Positions 14,300-15,311 of a stretch of DNA of 15,311 nucleotides are shown here, piece after piece. The DNA is from Neisseriaceae bacterium. Lineage in GTDB: Bacteria > Pseudomonadota > Gammaproteobacteria > Burkholderiales > Neisseriaceae. The stretch's first letter is position 1. Every line of letters starts with the position of its first letter. The stretch is from contig JASLBZ010000051.1 of assembly GCA_030146285.1 (NCBI GenBank), forward strand, positions 1 to 15,311. Reading direction: 5' to 3'. The notes below the pieces were generated by a model. It worked only from the letters and a program-made list of their open reading frames with translations, was not told where the DNA came from and ran no database searches. Both the position numbers and the translations under genes were made by a program.

Positions 14300-14318
14300 T
14301 GATGGAGTTTGTCCATCA
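14300..14318. promoter_or_regulatory. LysR-type T-N11-A dyad between the LysR gene and MHS gene
   Basis: TGATGGA (14300-14306) and TCCATCA (14312-14318) are perfect inverted 7-mers five bases apart. They contain TGGA-N5-TCCA, i.e. T-N11-A (14303 to 14315), the classical LysR-type recognition core. It lies in the 253-base divergent gap, about 100 bases from the regulator and 134 from the transporter. Nearby is a second, weaker dyad, TAAT-N7-ATTA, and a possible regulator promoter (TTGCAT 14331, CATAAA 14353). Confidence 0.6.
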
Positions 14319-14419
14319 CATCGTGCTATCTTGCATTCAGGAAGTTAAAGCACATAAAGCCAATGCTAGGTTATGATGATTGATTGAATGGTTTGAAGAG
14401 GTAGAGTAAGGAAAATGAT

Positions 14420-15311
14420 ATGGTAATAGGCAGTGCTATGCGCAAAAAAGGCATGGCGGATCGATTGAACTGGGGGTTGTTACATACTTTTTTGGCCATT
14501 GTGGAAGAAAAAAGTTTAAGTAAGGCGGCTTTGCGTTTGCATTTGACTCAGTCTGCGGTCAGTCAAAGTTTAAAAAAATTAGAACAGCAAGTTGGACAGA
14601 AGTTATTGCATCGCAGCAGTCAAGTATTTGAGTTAACACCCGTTGGCGAAGCTTGTTACAAAGTGGCTTGTTCCATGTATGGCGAAGTCGCAGGCATCAA
14701 TACCGATGAAGATGGCGGTGAAGAGAGTATTACGGGCAATATTAAATTGCAAATTGTCAGCCGAATTTACAACCAGCGCTACAATGATTTTTTGGCTTCG
14801 TTTCAAAAACGCCATCCGAAAGTCAATTTTGAGGTGGAGGTCTTAAAAGGGGTGAATATCATTCACAACTTAAGTCAAAAAGTGCCTGCGATTGGTATTT
14901 GCTTGGCAAGACATGAAATGCCTAATTTAAATCGCATTGAACTTTACAATCAGCGTTATGGTTTGTATTGCGGTTTTCACCATCCTTTGTTCAATCAAGA
15001 GCACATTGACTTGGATGACGTGCGCAGCCAAAACTTTGTGGCCTTTCAAAGTGAGCAAATAGGTGATGTATTGTCCCCATTGGCTGTGTTCAAAGATGAG
15101 CATCGCTTTAATGGGCAAATTTCGTGTTATACCAATGATATGGATGAAGTGGTTCGGATGTTGTATGCTGGTTTTGGCATTGGTTGTTTGCCCAGACAAT
15201 TGGGTTCAGCTGCGCATTTACAGCATATTTTGCGTGTTTTGCCCCCATTTGATGGTGTGGTGAACATTCCCGTTTATGTGATGTGGCATCAGGCTAGGGC
15301 TTTGAGTGCTG
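14420..15311 (+). CDS. LysR-family transcriptional regulator, 3' end outside window
   Basis: Visible part is 297 residues, with the frame open at the right edge; the family is usually about 300-330 residues, so only a short tail is missing. The N-terminal winged helix-turn-helix spans about 17-76: LNWGLLHTFLAIVEEKSLSKAALRLHLTQSAVSQSLKKLEQQVGQKLLHRSS followed by LTPVGE. The rest is the periplasmic-binding-like effector domain, ending in a typical LysR stretch (MLYAGFGIGCLPRQL). I choose ATG 14420 because AAGGA (14409-14413) is six bases upstream; in-frame ATGs at 14438 and 14453 would shorten it. It is divergent from the MHS transporter/amidohydrolase pair and probably controls it through the T-N11-A dyad. 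The effector is unknown. Confidence 0.92.
   Translation, partial: MVIGSAMRKKGMADRLNWGLLHTFLAIVEEKSLSKAALRLHLTQSAVSQSLKKLEQQVGQKLLHRSSQVFELTPVGEACYKVACSMYGEVAGINTDEDGGEESITGNIKLQIVSRIYNQRYNDFLASFQKRHPKVNFEVEVLKGVNIIHNLSQKVPAIGICLARHEMPNLNRIELYNQRYGLYCGFHHPLFNQEHIDLDDVRSQNFVAFQSEQIGDVLSPLAVFKDEHRFNGQISCYTNDMDEVVRMLYAGFGIGCLPRQLGSAAHLQHILRVLPPFDGVVNIPVYVMWHQARALSA

Overview
The window looks like chromosomal DNA of an AT-rich member of the Neisseriaceae. Three things point there. First, 12-mers of the DNA uptake sequence family occur: AGGCAGCCTGAA as an inverted pair forming a stem-loop at 9421-9449, and TTCAGGCTGCCTGAA at 1246-1260. As I recall the dialects, these match the AG-kingDUS (Kingella-type) and AG-simDUS (Simonsiella-type). 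Second, the ThiG and ThiE proteins closely resemble Neisseria versions as I remember them, for example the INDYW and LGQEDMDDADL segments of ThiE. Third, the gene content is ordinary for a host-associated betaproteobacterium. The genus cannot be fixed from this window.

Layout, left to right. A POT-family peptide transporter runs off the left edge (minus strand). An AT-rich 506-base gap follows, holding a DUS and several dyads. Next is a lipoprotein with MORN-like repeats. The thiamine locus follows: promoter, TPP riboswitch, thiC, a small membrane protein, thiO, thiS, thiG and thiE, closed by a strong terminator. This locus makes the pyrimidine (ThiC) and thiazole (ThiO, ThiS, ThiG) halves of thiamine and joins them (ThiE). 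ThiF, ThiD and ThiL are not in the window.

To the right, an AraC-type regulator is divergent from a YbfB/YjiJ-type MFS exporter. A DUS-pair terminator separates that exporter from a convergent two-gene unit on the minus strand: an AEC-family carrier followed by a D-lactate dehydrogenase of the 2-hydroxyacid dehydrogenase family. Its control region has an FNR-like box and a long dyad. The last unit, also minus strand, is an MHS-family MFS symporter followed by an acetylpolyamine amidohydrolase-like (class II HDAC-fold) enzyme. A divergent LysR regulator, cut by the right edge, faces it across an intergenic region with a T-N11-A dyad.

Most of the window is recognisable metabolism and transport. 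The most interesting read-outs are: a fully legible two-state translational switch in the thiC leader; the LysR/MHS transporter/amidohydrolase module as a candidate inducible uptake-and-deacetylation system of unknown substrate; the layered operator and FNR-like architecture before the AEC/D-LDH pair; and an uncharacterised three-helix membrane protein embedded in the thi cluster. I saw no tRNA, rRNA, CRISPR array or insertion sequence.
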